Positions 51,204 to 62,296 of a stretch of DNA of 64,000 bases are shown here, piece by piece (the first letter of the stretch is position 1; every line of letters starts with the position of its first letter). The notes under the pieces were generated by a model. It was not told the DNA's origin. It ran no database searches and worked only from the letters and a program-made list of their open reading frames with translations. The stretch lies in assembly GCA_951804985.1 (NCBI GenBank), contig OX638135.1:10950058-11014057 (forward strand). The letters run 5' to 3'. The DNA comes from Dryomyza anilis. Its lineage: Eukaryota; Arthropoda; Insecta; Diptera; Dryomyzidae. Both the position numbers and the translations under genes were made by a program.

Positions 51204-52210
51204 TATTATTTATAAAAATAAAATAAAATAATAATGAAAATAATAAAAATACATTATTTATAAAATAGATATTTTTTTACAAAAACATATCCGTATTTTC
51301 AATCTTTTTCTGCATTAATTTATCACAATGCAAAGTAATACAACATGTATTACAATGTAATGCAGAAAGGTATTACAAACTTTTTAATCTTTTAGGATTA
51401 TTACAATTTAATCATTTTTTTGGTCGAGACATATATACATTCCAAAAAAGTTTAAAAAATATCCCATTATTTTTAACCGTGTAAGTACTCCAAAGTGAAT
51501 GACAAGACTAGTGCAACTTTCCACAGTTAATATCCAGATTCAGTTCAGCACACGTGATTCAATTATATTGTTTTTCAAATCATCTGATTTGTTTTTTGAA
51601 GCGACTAGTGACATTTCTTTTTAAAAAACTAAATAAAAGTGAACTATAAGTGTCGGTTATCAAGGTAATAATGGCTATGAAAATTGACATAAAATTCCAT
51701 TTATGTTTTCACTCATTGACTGAAAATAGTGAGTGATAAAATTTATTTGAGGAGCAAGCAAATACCTAAAGAATATCTATTTTATAACGAGAAATAAGCG
51801 AGAAATAAGTCTTTATAAGAAGTTACGCCATTTTAATGTGTTTTTTTTTTAGTTCATTGCGACGTGAATTTACTATTATAATAGTATATAATCTTTTGCC
51901 AACTACAAAGTAGTGAGCAACCATAATTTTTTGTAAGAGAGTACATGTTATGTACAAACAATTTATTTAGTTTAAACTAGTTTATGATAAACATCATCTT
52001 CGCTATGAAAAATAGTTTCAAATCTGCTATTAATTAAAATAAAATGTTCAATACATATTACAACTACAACCGCGTCCATACAATATTATAAATTTAATTT
52101 TGATAAGGAGTAGGTGTAGTGTGTCGCATTTTTTATTTTTGTTCATGTCAAATTTTCAAAAATTTCAGTTTAGTCGCTCAGAAGCATTCGTTTTAATTCA
52201 TTAAAGCCTG

Positions 52211-52719
52211 CACCGAGAAAATAAAACTTTAAAATCACTTTAAAGTCCGGTGCAAAACACTTTATAATTAAAAGTTTGCATGTATGAAAGTCAGCCGAAT
52301 TTGAAAACTTAAAATTTCAAAGTGTTTACATTAAATTTTAAATAAATTTTATATTTTAATGTGACACTTTAATTTTTAAAGTTGGACTTTTACTTCTAAG
52401 ATGTCACTTTTAATTTTTTGTAAGAGTACAAAAAATGCTCTCAATGAGCGTCAGATCGTGTGACCATTGCCTGCGTTTCCTCTCTCTCCTCTCATTATTG
52501 ATCTTTGTTGTAATTCTTAACCATTCCGACATCCCTTTTATTCGTACAGTTCATCAAATTGTGCTTATGAACTATGTTCATCCGGCATGAAGATAAATTG
52601 AGTTAAATGATATACATTGAATTTGAATGTGATAAATTTTAAATTAAAGTGTTACACTTTAAATTCATTAAATCTTTTTAATTAACTTTAAAATGAAAAG
52701 TGAACTTTTTTTTTCTGTG
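52211..52719. mobile_element. CACCGAGAAAA MITE, copy 2
   Basis: A 509-bp near-identical copy of 38088-38603, inserted in the right arm of the 10.6-kb inverted repeat. The left arm at about 43395-43415 keeps the uninterrupted sequence (inverted: AAAGCCTGCCGAATCAG), giving an exact empty site. The flanking dinucleotide is TG on both sides (52209-52210 and 52720-52721) rather than TA. The right end has drifted to TTTTCTGTG. Confidence 0.93.
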
Positions 52720-53395
52720 TGCCGAATCAGATACACACCAGGAGATTACGCATGTCCAATTTTCCCCATCATGTTTTCCCATAATGCGTACATCAGATGC
52801 TAAGAATTTCGTTCGATTTTGCATCTAGCACCACTACATTACATATGTATAAAACTGTAAATCTCTGCGTGCAATTCCCTCCATTTTAATCAAATATTTC
52901 ATAAACAAATTTTAAAAAATATTCTGAAAAATTTTAGTAAGATAAAATTTAAAACATTTTTTGGAAATTTTGACAGCAAACACATTTCGAACTAATATTA
53001 TATTGTTTTTAAGAGAGCTTAGAGAATTGTGATAAATTACTCTCCCGACACACTTTTTTGGTAACACAAATTTCTTTTTGATTTTTTGCAAAAACTATTC
53101 TGGACACACATTTTTTTACCAATTATCCGTAGTGCAAGGTTCATATTTCATTTTGTTATAAAGTTTACATCTGCAGCATTGCCAAATCGTGCGATAACTT
53201 GCGATAGAAAGTACCAAAAACGGCCTTTTTTGCAACTTTAACTCAATTTTGTGCGTATAGGGAAAATTCTGAGCACGCAGAATGAATCAGGAGACCGAAA
53301 TCAACAAGAATTGATAGGTTTCATTCCAGATGAAAATCCTTGTAGAACAGTGTAATTGTTCATAAAGCTTAAAAATAATGATCCAAATTAAAATA

Positions 53396-53771
53396 ACGGA
53401 AAATTTTCGATTTTTTTATGGGTTTCGAAAAAAAGTAAAAAAAAAAAATAATAATAGTATCTGTTCCTAACCTTCTTTACATGAAATAAATACTTTTAAA
53501 ATACCAACTGACATGTTTATGATCTTGTGATTGAATTAAATCTATATTATCTTAATAAAAAGTAATGAAAAATATTTACTTACAATTTTATTACATACGT
53601 AATAAATTTAAATAAAAAGTATTTACTTCAAATTTTATTACGTACGTAATAAATTTAAATAAAAGGTAAAGTAAAAGTTTTAAATAAAAAAGACAACGGG
53701 TGAAAAACGTTTCGAAAAGTATTTAAATTTATTACTTTTTTATTTAAATTTATTACTTTTTTCCCTCAGTG
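53396..53771. mobile_element. TA-flanked MITE, CACTGAGG family, copy 4, left-truncated
   Basis: It shares AAATTTAAATAAAAAGTATT and TTATTACGTACGTAATAA words and the right end ACTTTTTTCCCTCAGTG followed by TA. The left terminus CACTGAGG is missing; the element fades in near 53396, close to the outer edge of the 10.6-kb inverted repeat. Confidence 0.8.
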
Positions 53772-53773
53772 TA

Positions 53774-53977
53774 TTTAATATATATGTAGTCTAAATTATA
53801 AGTGTCATCGATCTAGCTCTTCTAGTTTTTCTGTAATCGTGATGTAAACAGACGGACAGAAATACAGGCGGACATCGCTAAATCGTAAATCATTCTATAC
53901 CACTTATGATTCCTTCTGCGTGTTACAAATGGCGAACCAAACTGAATATACCCTACACTCTTAGTGTAGGGTATAAA
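53774..53977 (+). mobile_element. mini-me/DINE-like 3' fragment
   Basis: It starts mid-element at TCGATCTAGCTCTTCTAG, has GACGGACAGAAATACAGGCGG and ends CTTAGTGTAGGGTAT. The upstream half is absent, replaced by the MITE. Confidence 0.75.
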
Positions 53978-54629
53978 AACAATGTACATTTTTCAAAAAT
54001 GTTCAATAGTTCAAAAACCAAAAAATTATATTTTTGAGTATCTAATATTATCAATCATTCAAATATTGATACAAAAAACAATTCAACTTTTGCTTATTAT
54101 TCAGTGGAATCTAATCATTTATTTTTTGTATCCTAAAAATGCATTTACATATTTCCAAGCAAACAAAAAAATAACCGCATTCAAATACATTCACTATATC
54201 AAAAGATACTGAGTCAAGTCCACCAAAACGTAAACTCACGGAACTCAGTCGGAATGCTAATTATAATTTGTTTATGACATATTTTCAATTTCAAAAATAT
54301 TATAAATCTGGTTTAACAACTAGTCTTAAAACTAACTAAATGCATATTGGAATTTCCCAAAGTGTACCTTACTTAATTTTAAACAATACAATGTACAATG
54401 TACCCCAATTATGAATCCCATCGTATCGGATATTTTCAATCGGATTTATCTATTCTAAGATCCGAATTGAATTCGAAATTCGGAAATATGGCATAACACG
54501 ATCTGTGCGGAATGGAATTTTGACAAATTTTTGAAACTTTTACTACGATTACATTTTTGTGTCGGAATGAAATTTTAAGCATAAAATTAATTGATTTAAG
54601 AATTTTTGTATGGTTTAACAAATATATAT
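53978..54629. other. Unassigned AT-rich sequence
   Basis: I see no supported gene; the short frames are AT-driven. Confidence 0.5.
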
Positions 54630-55966
54630 GAGTTATTCCACATCAAATCGACAGGGTTTTAAATTTTTTTCTTCGATTTTCATGAAATTTAGTTTACACC
54701 TCAGAATAGATAAAAAAAAATAAAAGATGATTTTTTTTCGAAATTCGAAAATTTCACAAAATTATGATGCTTCAAAAAATCTCAACATTATAACTTCGAA
54801 AGCCGTTATTTAGGTCAATAACGTTGCAAAATTGAACGTAGTTTTTGATTCTGGTTTACAATATTTTTTCTAGTTCGGTTTATAATTATTATGTTATTGT
54901 AAAATTTTCTAACTCGAATTTCGGCAAAAACTGCTATTTTAATTTGGCTCAAATTTTTTTTGAAATTAGTTCTTTTATTTATTAATGTATTTTCTCAAAT
55001 TTTGAGTGGTTTTTTCGATATAAGGGAGAAATATTTTTTGTATATAACATCTTTTTATCAATTACAAAATTTTAAAAGAGAAATTAACATAAATACTTCT
55101 TTACACTTTATTCAAATTATTATTTTATTTATTAATGTATTTTCTGAAATTTGTGAGGTTTTTTCGATATAAGGGAGAAATATTTTTTGTATATAACATC
55201 TTTTTATCAATTTCAAAATTTTAAAAGAGGAATTAACATAAATACTTCTTTACACTTTATTCAAATTACGTTTGATCATTTCTAATAGATATCTGTAATC
55301 AATTTTTAAATTTTATTTTAGTTATTAAGCCATATTTTTTTAGATTTTTTTTTTAGTAATCTTGTTAGTTAAATTTTCAAACTTCCCTATTTCGATTTAC
55401 GTCACTTTTGATTCAGCTAAAAAAAATAATTTTTAAAAAATTAAAAAAATTTCAATTCTTCCTCAAAACACATACATATTTGCATTTATCAATACAATAA
55501 AAATATAAACAAAGTAACGAAGTAATATTTAATAACTGCCACTTAAGAAAGTATAGTGAAAACACCTCTAAAATTTCAGACTGTATATTTATAAATAAAA
55601 GAACTAATTTTGGCCAAATCAAAATAACTGTTTTTGCCGAAATTTTACCATAACATATAATAACATATTAATTATAAACCGAATTAGAAAAAAATATTGT
55701 AAACCAGAATCAAAAATTACATTCAATTCTTAGAATAGTAGATACCAAATATATCCATTTTGCAACGTTATTGACCGAGAAAAAGTTGTCTATAAAGAAA
55801 AGTTGTGATTTTTTGAAGCATCTTAATTTTGTGAAATTTTCGAATTTCGAAAAAAAATCAACTTATATATTTATTTTATTTATCTATTCAACGGTGTAAA
55901 CTAAATTTCATGAAAATCTAAGAAGTAAATTTAAAACCCTTTTCTAATTGATGTGGAATTACCCAC
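54630..55966. mobile_element. Foldback element with ~340-bp TIRs
   Basis: The left end is GAGTTATTCCACATCAAATC and the right end TTGATGTGGAATTACCCAC, broken only by small differences. Inverted matches continue inward over GTTTACACC, TTTTTTCGAAATTCGAAAAT, CAACGTTATTGACC and TTCGGCAAAAACTG. The centre contains a tandem duplication. No TSD or coding capacity was seen. Confidence 0.85.
54972..55271. repeat. 150-bp unit, two tandem copies
   Basis: ATTAATGTATTTTCT starts at 54981 and 55131, and both copies continue through TTCGATATAAGGGAGAAAT and ACTTCTTTACACTTTATTC. It sits in the centre of the foldback element. Confidence 0.93.
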
Positions 55967-55989
55967 ATTTTTAAAATTTAAACATTCAA

Positions 55990-56260
55990 CAACTGCAGAA
56001 TGCGCAATGATGTTCTCAATGCATTTATGCCCTTTTTTGCGCGAATGGTGGTGCATGGCGTGACGTAGTGTTAATTGCGCGACTGTCTCTGGATGCATTC
56101 GTGACGCACGGCGCTCGCAGCCGACAACGCATTATGAGCTGCCCTTTTATCTGCTCGAGCACAAGTGGATCAAACGCAATTTGGGAGCACACTCGACTTT
56201 TTTCCCGCCTATTTTGTGTATAGTGTGCGGTGCACGCGTTGCACATTGTGCGATTTTCAC
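55990..56260. other. Local GC/CpG-rich island
   Basis: The most GC-rich stretch outside transposon ends: GGCGTGACGTAGTG, GACGCACGGCGCTCGCAGCC, GCACGCGTTGCACATTGTGCG. CpG is frequent, unlike its surroundings. The left edge AATGCGCAATG and right edge CATTGTGCGA are roughly inverted, so it may be a small GC-rich MITE. A regulatory region or old exon is possible. The 73-codon minus-strand frame has no recognisable domain. Confidence 0.4.
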
Positions 56261-57109
56261 TATTTAGCTAGACAAAAGTAAATTTTTTATTTTTTTATTT
56301 TGACAAATATTTAAATGAGAAAAAATAGTCCCAATTGTCCCAATAACAAGAAAACTTATGGGACTCCAAATGTCAATGTTTGAACAATGCGACCAAATGC
56401 ACATTGTCGAATAATAATTTGCAGGTGCAAATCTTTGTTATGCTTAATGATTTTCTTCAATTTTTTTTGTTAAATAAAGCATGTAGAGTGCACTTCAAAC
56501 AACATTTTAAACTTGATAAAATTTAAAATAATATTTTAATATTCGAATGAAAATAATAGTTTTAATTGTAAGTATTTCGGAAAAAAGTGCCAACTTCTGT
56601 AGAAGTTTTCTTTCTTATTCCACATTATTCCAATGTTTGATTACATTCACAATAACAATGAACATTTTCACTTTTAGGAAAACAAAATTCTGGCTGCACA
56701 TATTTGCAACCTCCATACATTTTTTTTAAATTACTTTTGTAAGCAAATTTTTGATATTTGGCTAACAATACCTATAGTTTGCGAACTTTTTAATGCTAGA
56801 ACGTAAGAGAACAGCTTCTATAAATATTTCCAGATTTATTCTATTTAAAAATAGTTCATTTATAAATCATTAAACCCGTTAAAGTTAAAAAAAGCGGCCA
56901 TAATGACAGAAATGTTGTCATTTTTACGAATTTACGAAAAATTCCATTCTAGAATACCTAAAAATTCGTAAAATATATTCGGATATCCGCTACGACGGGA
57001 CTCATAATTAGGATATATATCTGCTATATTGTTGACTACACCTACACACAAACACTATTGAAAATTATATCATTATGAACCACAACCTGATCTAAATTTA
57101 ATAATATAG
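56261..57109. other. Intron-like AT-rich sequence before exon
   Basis: I see no supported gene. Its last bases, AAATTTAATAATATAG, form the acceptor used to define the next exon; the pyrimidine tract is weak. Confidence 0.5.
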
Positions 57110-57361
57110 CTAAACTGGATGCCACTACTAACGAAAATGAGTACGAGGAAAACAGTAAGGAAAATAGCGAATATTCAAAAACCACTGAAACAACAACAGC
57201 CACCAATTCCACGAAAGTTCCACTTAAATTGGTTATGAATCCCAGAGGTCAGATACGTGATTTTAATTCATTGAGCGAAACATTTAACACCGATATGGGT
57301 CTATTGTCTCCAGACAAATGTGCCGAACTTGTAACGGCATTGAATGCGCAAAAAGGCAAAG
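57110..57361 (+). CDS. Candidate internal exon, polar protein
   Basis: A 252-bp open stretch between acceptor ATATAG|CT and a strong donor GGCAAAG|GTAATA, with phase 1 at both ends. Translation, in parts: KLDATTNENEYEENSKENSE, YSKTTETTTATNSTK, VPLKLVMNPRGQIRDFNSL, SETFNTDMGLLSPDK, CAELVTALNAQKGK. An acidic, Thr/Asn-rich linker is followed by a compact segment (about residues 37-83) that looks conserved. Upstream the frame is closed by TGA near 57088, and past the donor it stops within three codons. Codon use and composition stand out from the flanks. There is no signal peptide or membrane segment. Its phase fits the exon at 22379; joining the two would give SGK-A-KLDATTN. I do not recognise the protein for certain. 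The LSPDKCAELVTALN block may belong to a cytoskeletal adaptor of the synaptopodin-2/chascon type (weak, from memory). Confidence 0.7.
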
Positions 57362-57806
<445 letters not shown>

Positions 57807-57919
57807 GGAAAATTACTACATAATTTGACAGCTTTTCTATACAAATTTCAATACATTTTTTATTAAAAACCTAAATTTTTTCTTTATTTATTCGTCCTGA
57901 AATATGTAAGGAATTACAA

Positions 57920-58606
57920 CACAGAAAAGAATAATCGACGTAAAAACAGCAATCTATATTATGATGATGTATCATAATTAAATGTGCAACTATTGCCATC
58001 ATCATCATTTTCAACGACACCAATGATCAAACTCTTTAAGCGTTTCTTTTGACATGAACCAAATGTGAACTGATTGCGCGCCAACAAAAAATTCTAATTC
58101 TAAACGAATTTCATGAATTCCACTAAATTCACCAGCGCTGTAAGCGAGTACAGCACTGTAAGCGAGTACACACACACCACGCACTGCAATAGCAACCACA
58201 CACTGCTATAGCTACTAGAGATGGACATGTGAGCGTGAATCACGCGTGATCACGCGTGATTGTGATTAAATCCTAATTTTACTCACGTGATTGTGAGTGA
58301 GTGTGAGTAGAGCAAAAAAGACCGTGAGTGAGTGTGCGTGATTAGAAAAATTCTTTCGTGAGCGTGAGTGAGTGTGAGTCAAAACTCACTCACATGCCCA
58401 TCTCTAATAGCTACCACGCATTGCTATAGCGATCACGCTCCGCTATAACATCAACGCGGTCAGCGAATACACAGTTGCCAGCAAATGGGATTGCTAATAT
58501 GAAGAATGTTCACGCTAATACAATTAATAATTTAGTCGGCGCAGTTTTAGCAAAAATTTTATTGTGTTGATGTACCTTTTTGGCGATATTTACGATTTTT
58601 TCTGTG
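57920..58606. mobile_element. CACAGAAAA TIR element, copy 2
   Basis: It is the inverse of 35173-35967: TGATGTACCTTTTTGGC, TTAGTCGGCGCAGTTTTAGC, TTCACCAGCGCTGTAAGCG and GTTTCTTTTGACATGAACC all match inverted words there. Ends are CACAGAAAAGAATAATCG and CGATTTTTTCTGTG-like. Units of CACGCATTGCTATAGCGAT type repeat around 58170-58450. It is interrupted by an hAT-like MITE. Confidence 0.8.
58216..58406. mobile_element. 191-bp hAT-like MITE, 8-bp duplication ATAGCTAC
   Basis: Ends TAGAGATGGACATGTGAG and CTCACATGCCCATCTCTA are inverted. ATAGCTAC is duplicated on both sides (58208-58215 and 58407-58414). The interior is almost wholly GTGAGTGAGTGTGAG and TCACGCGTGATCACGCGTGA words, the latter self-complementary. 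Confidence 0.93.
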
Positions 58607-59045
58607 TACATATGCATTTAGTTTTACAACAATATGTAGCTATTTTACTTTGTTTTCATAATTAATTTAATATATTTAATAAAAACAATAATTTAATAAA
58701 AACAATTTATTAATTCGGAAAATTATACACTCAAAAAATAATGTATTAAAAACAAATAAAAATGTCTTTGAAATGAATACAGTTGTATTTGTTTTACGTC
58801 CAAAGACATTGCTTTTGTTTTAAATAAATTCATGTATTTTTTTATGAAAAATATAATATATAAGTACATATTTTTATTGAATTTCAGAGCAATTTTTTTG
58901 TGTTTCTAATACTTTTTCCTTTTTTCCTTTTTCCACGCCTTTTCATTTCTTTTGTTTTTTTTCACTCGTCTTCTTTTATTACTTATTTATTTATTTATTT
59001 ATTTATTTTATATAATTTTAACAATTGAATAAAAATGTTTTTTTA
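58607..59045. other. AT-rich sequence with small palindrome
   Basis: CACTCAAAAAATAATG at 58731 begins a roughly 125-bp palindrome-like stretch (ATGTCTTTG inverted as CAAAGACAT near 58800). A (TTTA)n tract lies near 58982-59008. No gene. Confidence 0.45.
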
Positions 59046-59049
59046 TATT

Positions 59050-59127
59050 TCAGTTGCCACAAGCTGGCATCGAACTCTTGGCTCCGGCGTTAAAGTCCAC
59101 TTCTCTACCCGTTAGGCTACACATGCA
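59050..59127 (-). other. tRNA-like sequence
   Basis: On the minus strand: TAGCCTAACGGGTAGAG (A-box-like), GTGGACTTTAACGCC (anticodon-arm-like, loop CTTTAAC), then AGAGTTCGATGCC (B-box-like). The overall order resembles a tRNA of about 72 nt, but the acceptor stem does not pair well. It may be a tRNA pseudogene or a SINE/transposon module. Confidence 0.5.
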
Positions 59128-59289
59128 TCTCCTTTTGTTTAAGATTTTTGCTTCATGAACAAAATTTGTGAAATGTTCAATAATTTTTTTAATGTCACAT
59201 TCCAAAAAAAATTCAATTTATTTTCATTTATTGTCGATGCGTCACATATTTTAGTCATTTGATTCAAGATTTTAAGTAAGTGATCTGTA

Positions 59290-59350
59290 GATAATGAGGT
59301 TGATAGCGTAACGGTGAGAACTCAGGTCTTGTACCCGGGAGGTGTGGGTT
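59290..59350 (+). other. tRNA-like sequence
   Basis: TTGATAGCGTAACGGTGAGA (A-box-like), CAGGTCTTGTACCCGGGAGG (anticodon-arm-like), then TGTGGGTTCAAATAAAA (B-box-like), followed by an A run. The order is tRNA-like, the T arm is degraded, and the polarity is opposite to the previous module about 160 bp away. Confidence 0.45.
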
Positions 59351-60054
59351 CAAATAAAAAAAAACTTCATATTATTTATTTTTTTAACTAAATATGTATA
59401 TCAATATTATATTATTACACCGTGATAAAAAAAATCGAAAAAGTTTGCACACTGGAAAAATTCGGAATACGCGTGAAAGTATGATTAATTTTGGGAATTT
59501 GTGCAAAAACAGTTTTTTTAGATCAATTCGTTTACGGTTTTTGTTTGCATTTGAAATGCAAGTGCATATCATATTTTCATATTTAAAAATAGGTGAATGT
59601 ACTTCATAGCTAAGACATCTCTCAATATGAATATAAAAACGATTTTTCGATATCAATTCGTTTACGGCTTTTATAGTATTAATAAATTTGAATTTAATAA
59701 ATTTTATATTATTTTTAAACCTCTCATAGTGGCATTTCAAAATCGAAAAAAAATCAAAAAGTGAATTGATTGATGAAATTTATGAATGCAAATAAAAACC
59801 GCAAACGAATTGATCTAAAAAAAAAACTGTTTTCGCACAAATTCTCTGAAAAATCCCTAGTTTCAAAGTACTGTTGCACGAAAATGATTAAAAAGTTTTA
59901 TTTTAGACAGTTTATTTTGTATATTTTTAATTTATACAGACAGGGTTACGAAGTGAGTTACGTTACCTTATTAAGGGATATCCTTGTAAATCACTGATCA
60001 GAAATGCAAGTTTCCTTATGTAGGAAAAACTCAACCTGACACTGATATTACAAC
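59351..60054. other. Unassigned AT-rich sequence with local inverted repeat
   Basis: AAACGAATTGATCTAAAA-type words occur at about 59515 and 59640 (inverted) and 59805, suggesting a decayed inverted repeat. The overlapping open frames on both strands follow it. No gene is supported. Confidence 0.45.
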
Positions 60055-60570
60055 CAGGGGCGTCGTTCTTAGAGGGAAAAATTTGAAAAATTAAAAAAAA
60101 AATACATATATATATAAATATAGTTATATATTAAATAAAACACTGATATGTATTTAGTGGTATATGTTATTTAGTATATTAAATAAATGTTTTGAATAAA
60201 ATACTCAAAATTAAAATTTGATTTGCCATAATAATATTAATATTAGCAGTCATAATTTTAAAAATTTTAGATTTTACATAATTATATAAACTCAAGTCTG
60301 TGAATATGTGTATTAGCGTACCTGTCTGTTATGAGATCTTGGTTTAAATTTATCTAATCCAGGTTTTAATTCGTGGAAATTTTAAAAAATCGAATTTATT
60401 AGCTCCGATATTTTTCAAATTTTAAAGTTGCCAAAACTTATTTTAAACGTCCTTCTTTTATTTTTCTATTAAAATAGTGTTTTTTTCTGCAAGTTATTCC
60501 CCTTAATGAATTGAAACATTTCGTTGAAATACAACTTTTTGCATTCCGTTAAAAAATATAGCATGTGAAC

Positions 60571-60783
60571 CACACTCAGAAAAAAATAATTTACAAACGA
60601 TAGTTTTCTTTCAACATGATAAATTATTATTTGAATCGGTAAATATCATTAAATACTAGAAAATACTAGGTATTAAATTATTTTTGATTTTGTATGAAAA
60701 TAATTATTTTTTAAATACTATTAAATCAATAACCGTTATATTAACAAATTTTTATGGGATTGCATGGGTTTTTTCTGAGTGTG
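60571..60783. mobile_element. 213-bp MITE, CACACTCAGAAAAAA TIR
   Basis: The first 15 bases, CACACTCAGAAAAAA, are the exact inverse of the last 15, TTTTTTCTGAGTGTG. The interior is AT-rich with AAATACTAGAAAATACTAGG words. No clear duplication at the flanks. Confidence 0.85.
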
Positions 60784-62296
60784 TAAGTTAAATATTGAAA
60801 TTATTCTCATTTGAAAGGTGATGAATTGGTTTTTTTAATGGTGTACTCGTTTTCAAAACATTTACTATACAAATAATAAGAAAGATGGTCTGAAAGGTTT
60901 AATTCATCATACTTTTATAATAATAATGCATTAACACTGAGGGATTTAGAGTGACACCTCATAGTCTTAGTATTTTTGAACATGTTCTCTTTATTTTTTT
61001 TCATACATATAACATGCCTGTTTACGGAAAATACTATGAGAACAATGTAATCATTTTTCAATATAAAAACATTTGTATTCAGTTTTGGTTGAAAAATATT
61101 CAAGATATTGGAATACCTATTCTTCGATGTTTGACATATACATAAGGGCGGATCAGAACCAAAATTATATTTTTATTAGGAGGATGCTCGAACTTAAGAT
61201 TTTATTAAAAATTGGTAAACTTTTAAAATTTATTGGTAAACTTTAAAAAAGATTCAATCTCTAATTGTTTAAGCCATTTTCGATCGAAAACAACTTTATT
61301 TAGATGGTAAAAAAATAAAAATGTGGATTTCAAATGTTTTTATAACTTCATCTGCAATGTGCGAATAAGCACATTATTTTTTTTTTTCCTCAAATTTTTT
61401 GTGGTAAACTCTAGCAGCACAATGTAACTTTCAGGCCTTATTACAACCTTTCGATCCGGCCTTATGTACATTATTGTGTTATTTATCGCATTCAAACATC
61501 AGAAAAAATTAAATGGCAAAAAAAATATAGTAAATCTATAGTTTTCAGTATTGGTGCATTACACCAATACTATACAATACTATATTAATTTTTAAAAGAG
61601 AGTTCCAGAAAATACAATCGAGCATATAAATTAATTCTTTTTCATTTTTATTCATTCGGATTATGTATTTTCAAATCTTAAATTTATTTTGTAATAATTC
61701 CATCCGAAAATAATGCCTCAATATTTTCAAGAAAAACTAAAATGGAAAGAAAATGTTTTTCTTGATATCGACCCTCTCATATTAAAAAAAAACAAAAATT
61801 GGTAAGTCTACTTAGGAAATTATAAAATTCAAAATCTTCCAATTAAATACTAAATCCAATATGGAAGTTTTTTTAAAATTGTTCATTCATGCTAAAAATA
61901 TTTTTGGTTATAATTTGGGATAGGATCGACAGATGCAACAGATCCAAAAATGGAATAACATTAAAAATAGTATTAATCGAATTAGCATGTTATGGAATGG
62001 AAAGGTACATTTTCATGCATTTAAAATGTATAAAATATTAATTTATATTTTCTTTTCCCTCTATAAAAGTTATATATACTTTTATAGAAGGAAAAGAAAA
62101 TTATTGAGCATATTGATCACTTTAAAGTTCAACTAGGATCTGCGTCATTGAATATTTTTTTTTGTCTAATGACGTAAATGGGTTCTGGCACCATTTAGGT
62201 CTCATTTTATGAAATCGAGCTTCGAACCTAACGATCAGATTATAAAATATTTAAAAATAGAGTTAATTGAAAACTTGAAAAACAAAATCCTTATAG

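Larger units (their letters stand above)
44915..51484. mobile_element. Outer foldback element of a nested complex (CACGGTTAAAAA family)
   Basis: The left part (44915-45222) starts near GTTTGGATTACAGATGATTT. The right part (50532-51484) ends AATATCCCATTATTTTTAACCGTG, broken only by variants. These two end types recur in the inner copies (45592-48217 and 48313-50194). Between the left and right parts sits the 45223-50531 element. The joined flanks read AAACCATACTTACTAAATTT, exactly as in the unbroken paralogue at 49150, so they were once contiguous. The left end is degenerate, so its border is approximate. Confidence 0.65.
42784..53360. mobile_element. 10.6-kb inverted-repeat structure, ~0.87-kb arms
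   Basis: The left arm (42784 to about 43640) and right arm (about 51985-53360) are inverted copies: ACACTGTTCTACAA at the outer edge, AATCCTATCAATTCTGGTTG, CGCAAGTTATCGCACGATTT, GTGGTGCTAAATGCAAA and GGACGCGGCTGTAGTTGTAA are all found inverted on the other side. The right arm is longer only because of a 509-bp MITE. The interior holds a mini-me copy and a stack of foldback elements. No TSD or transposase was identified. It is either a giant foldback transposon or an inverted duplication. Confidence 0.85.
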
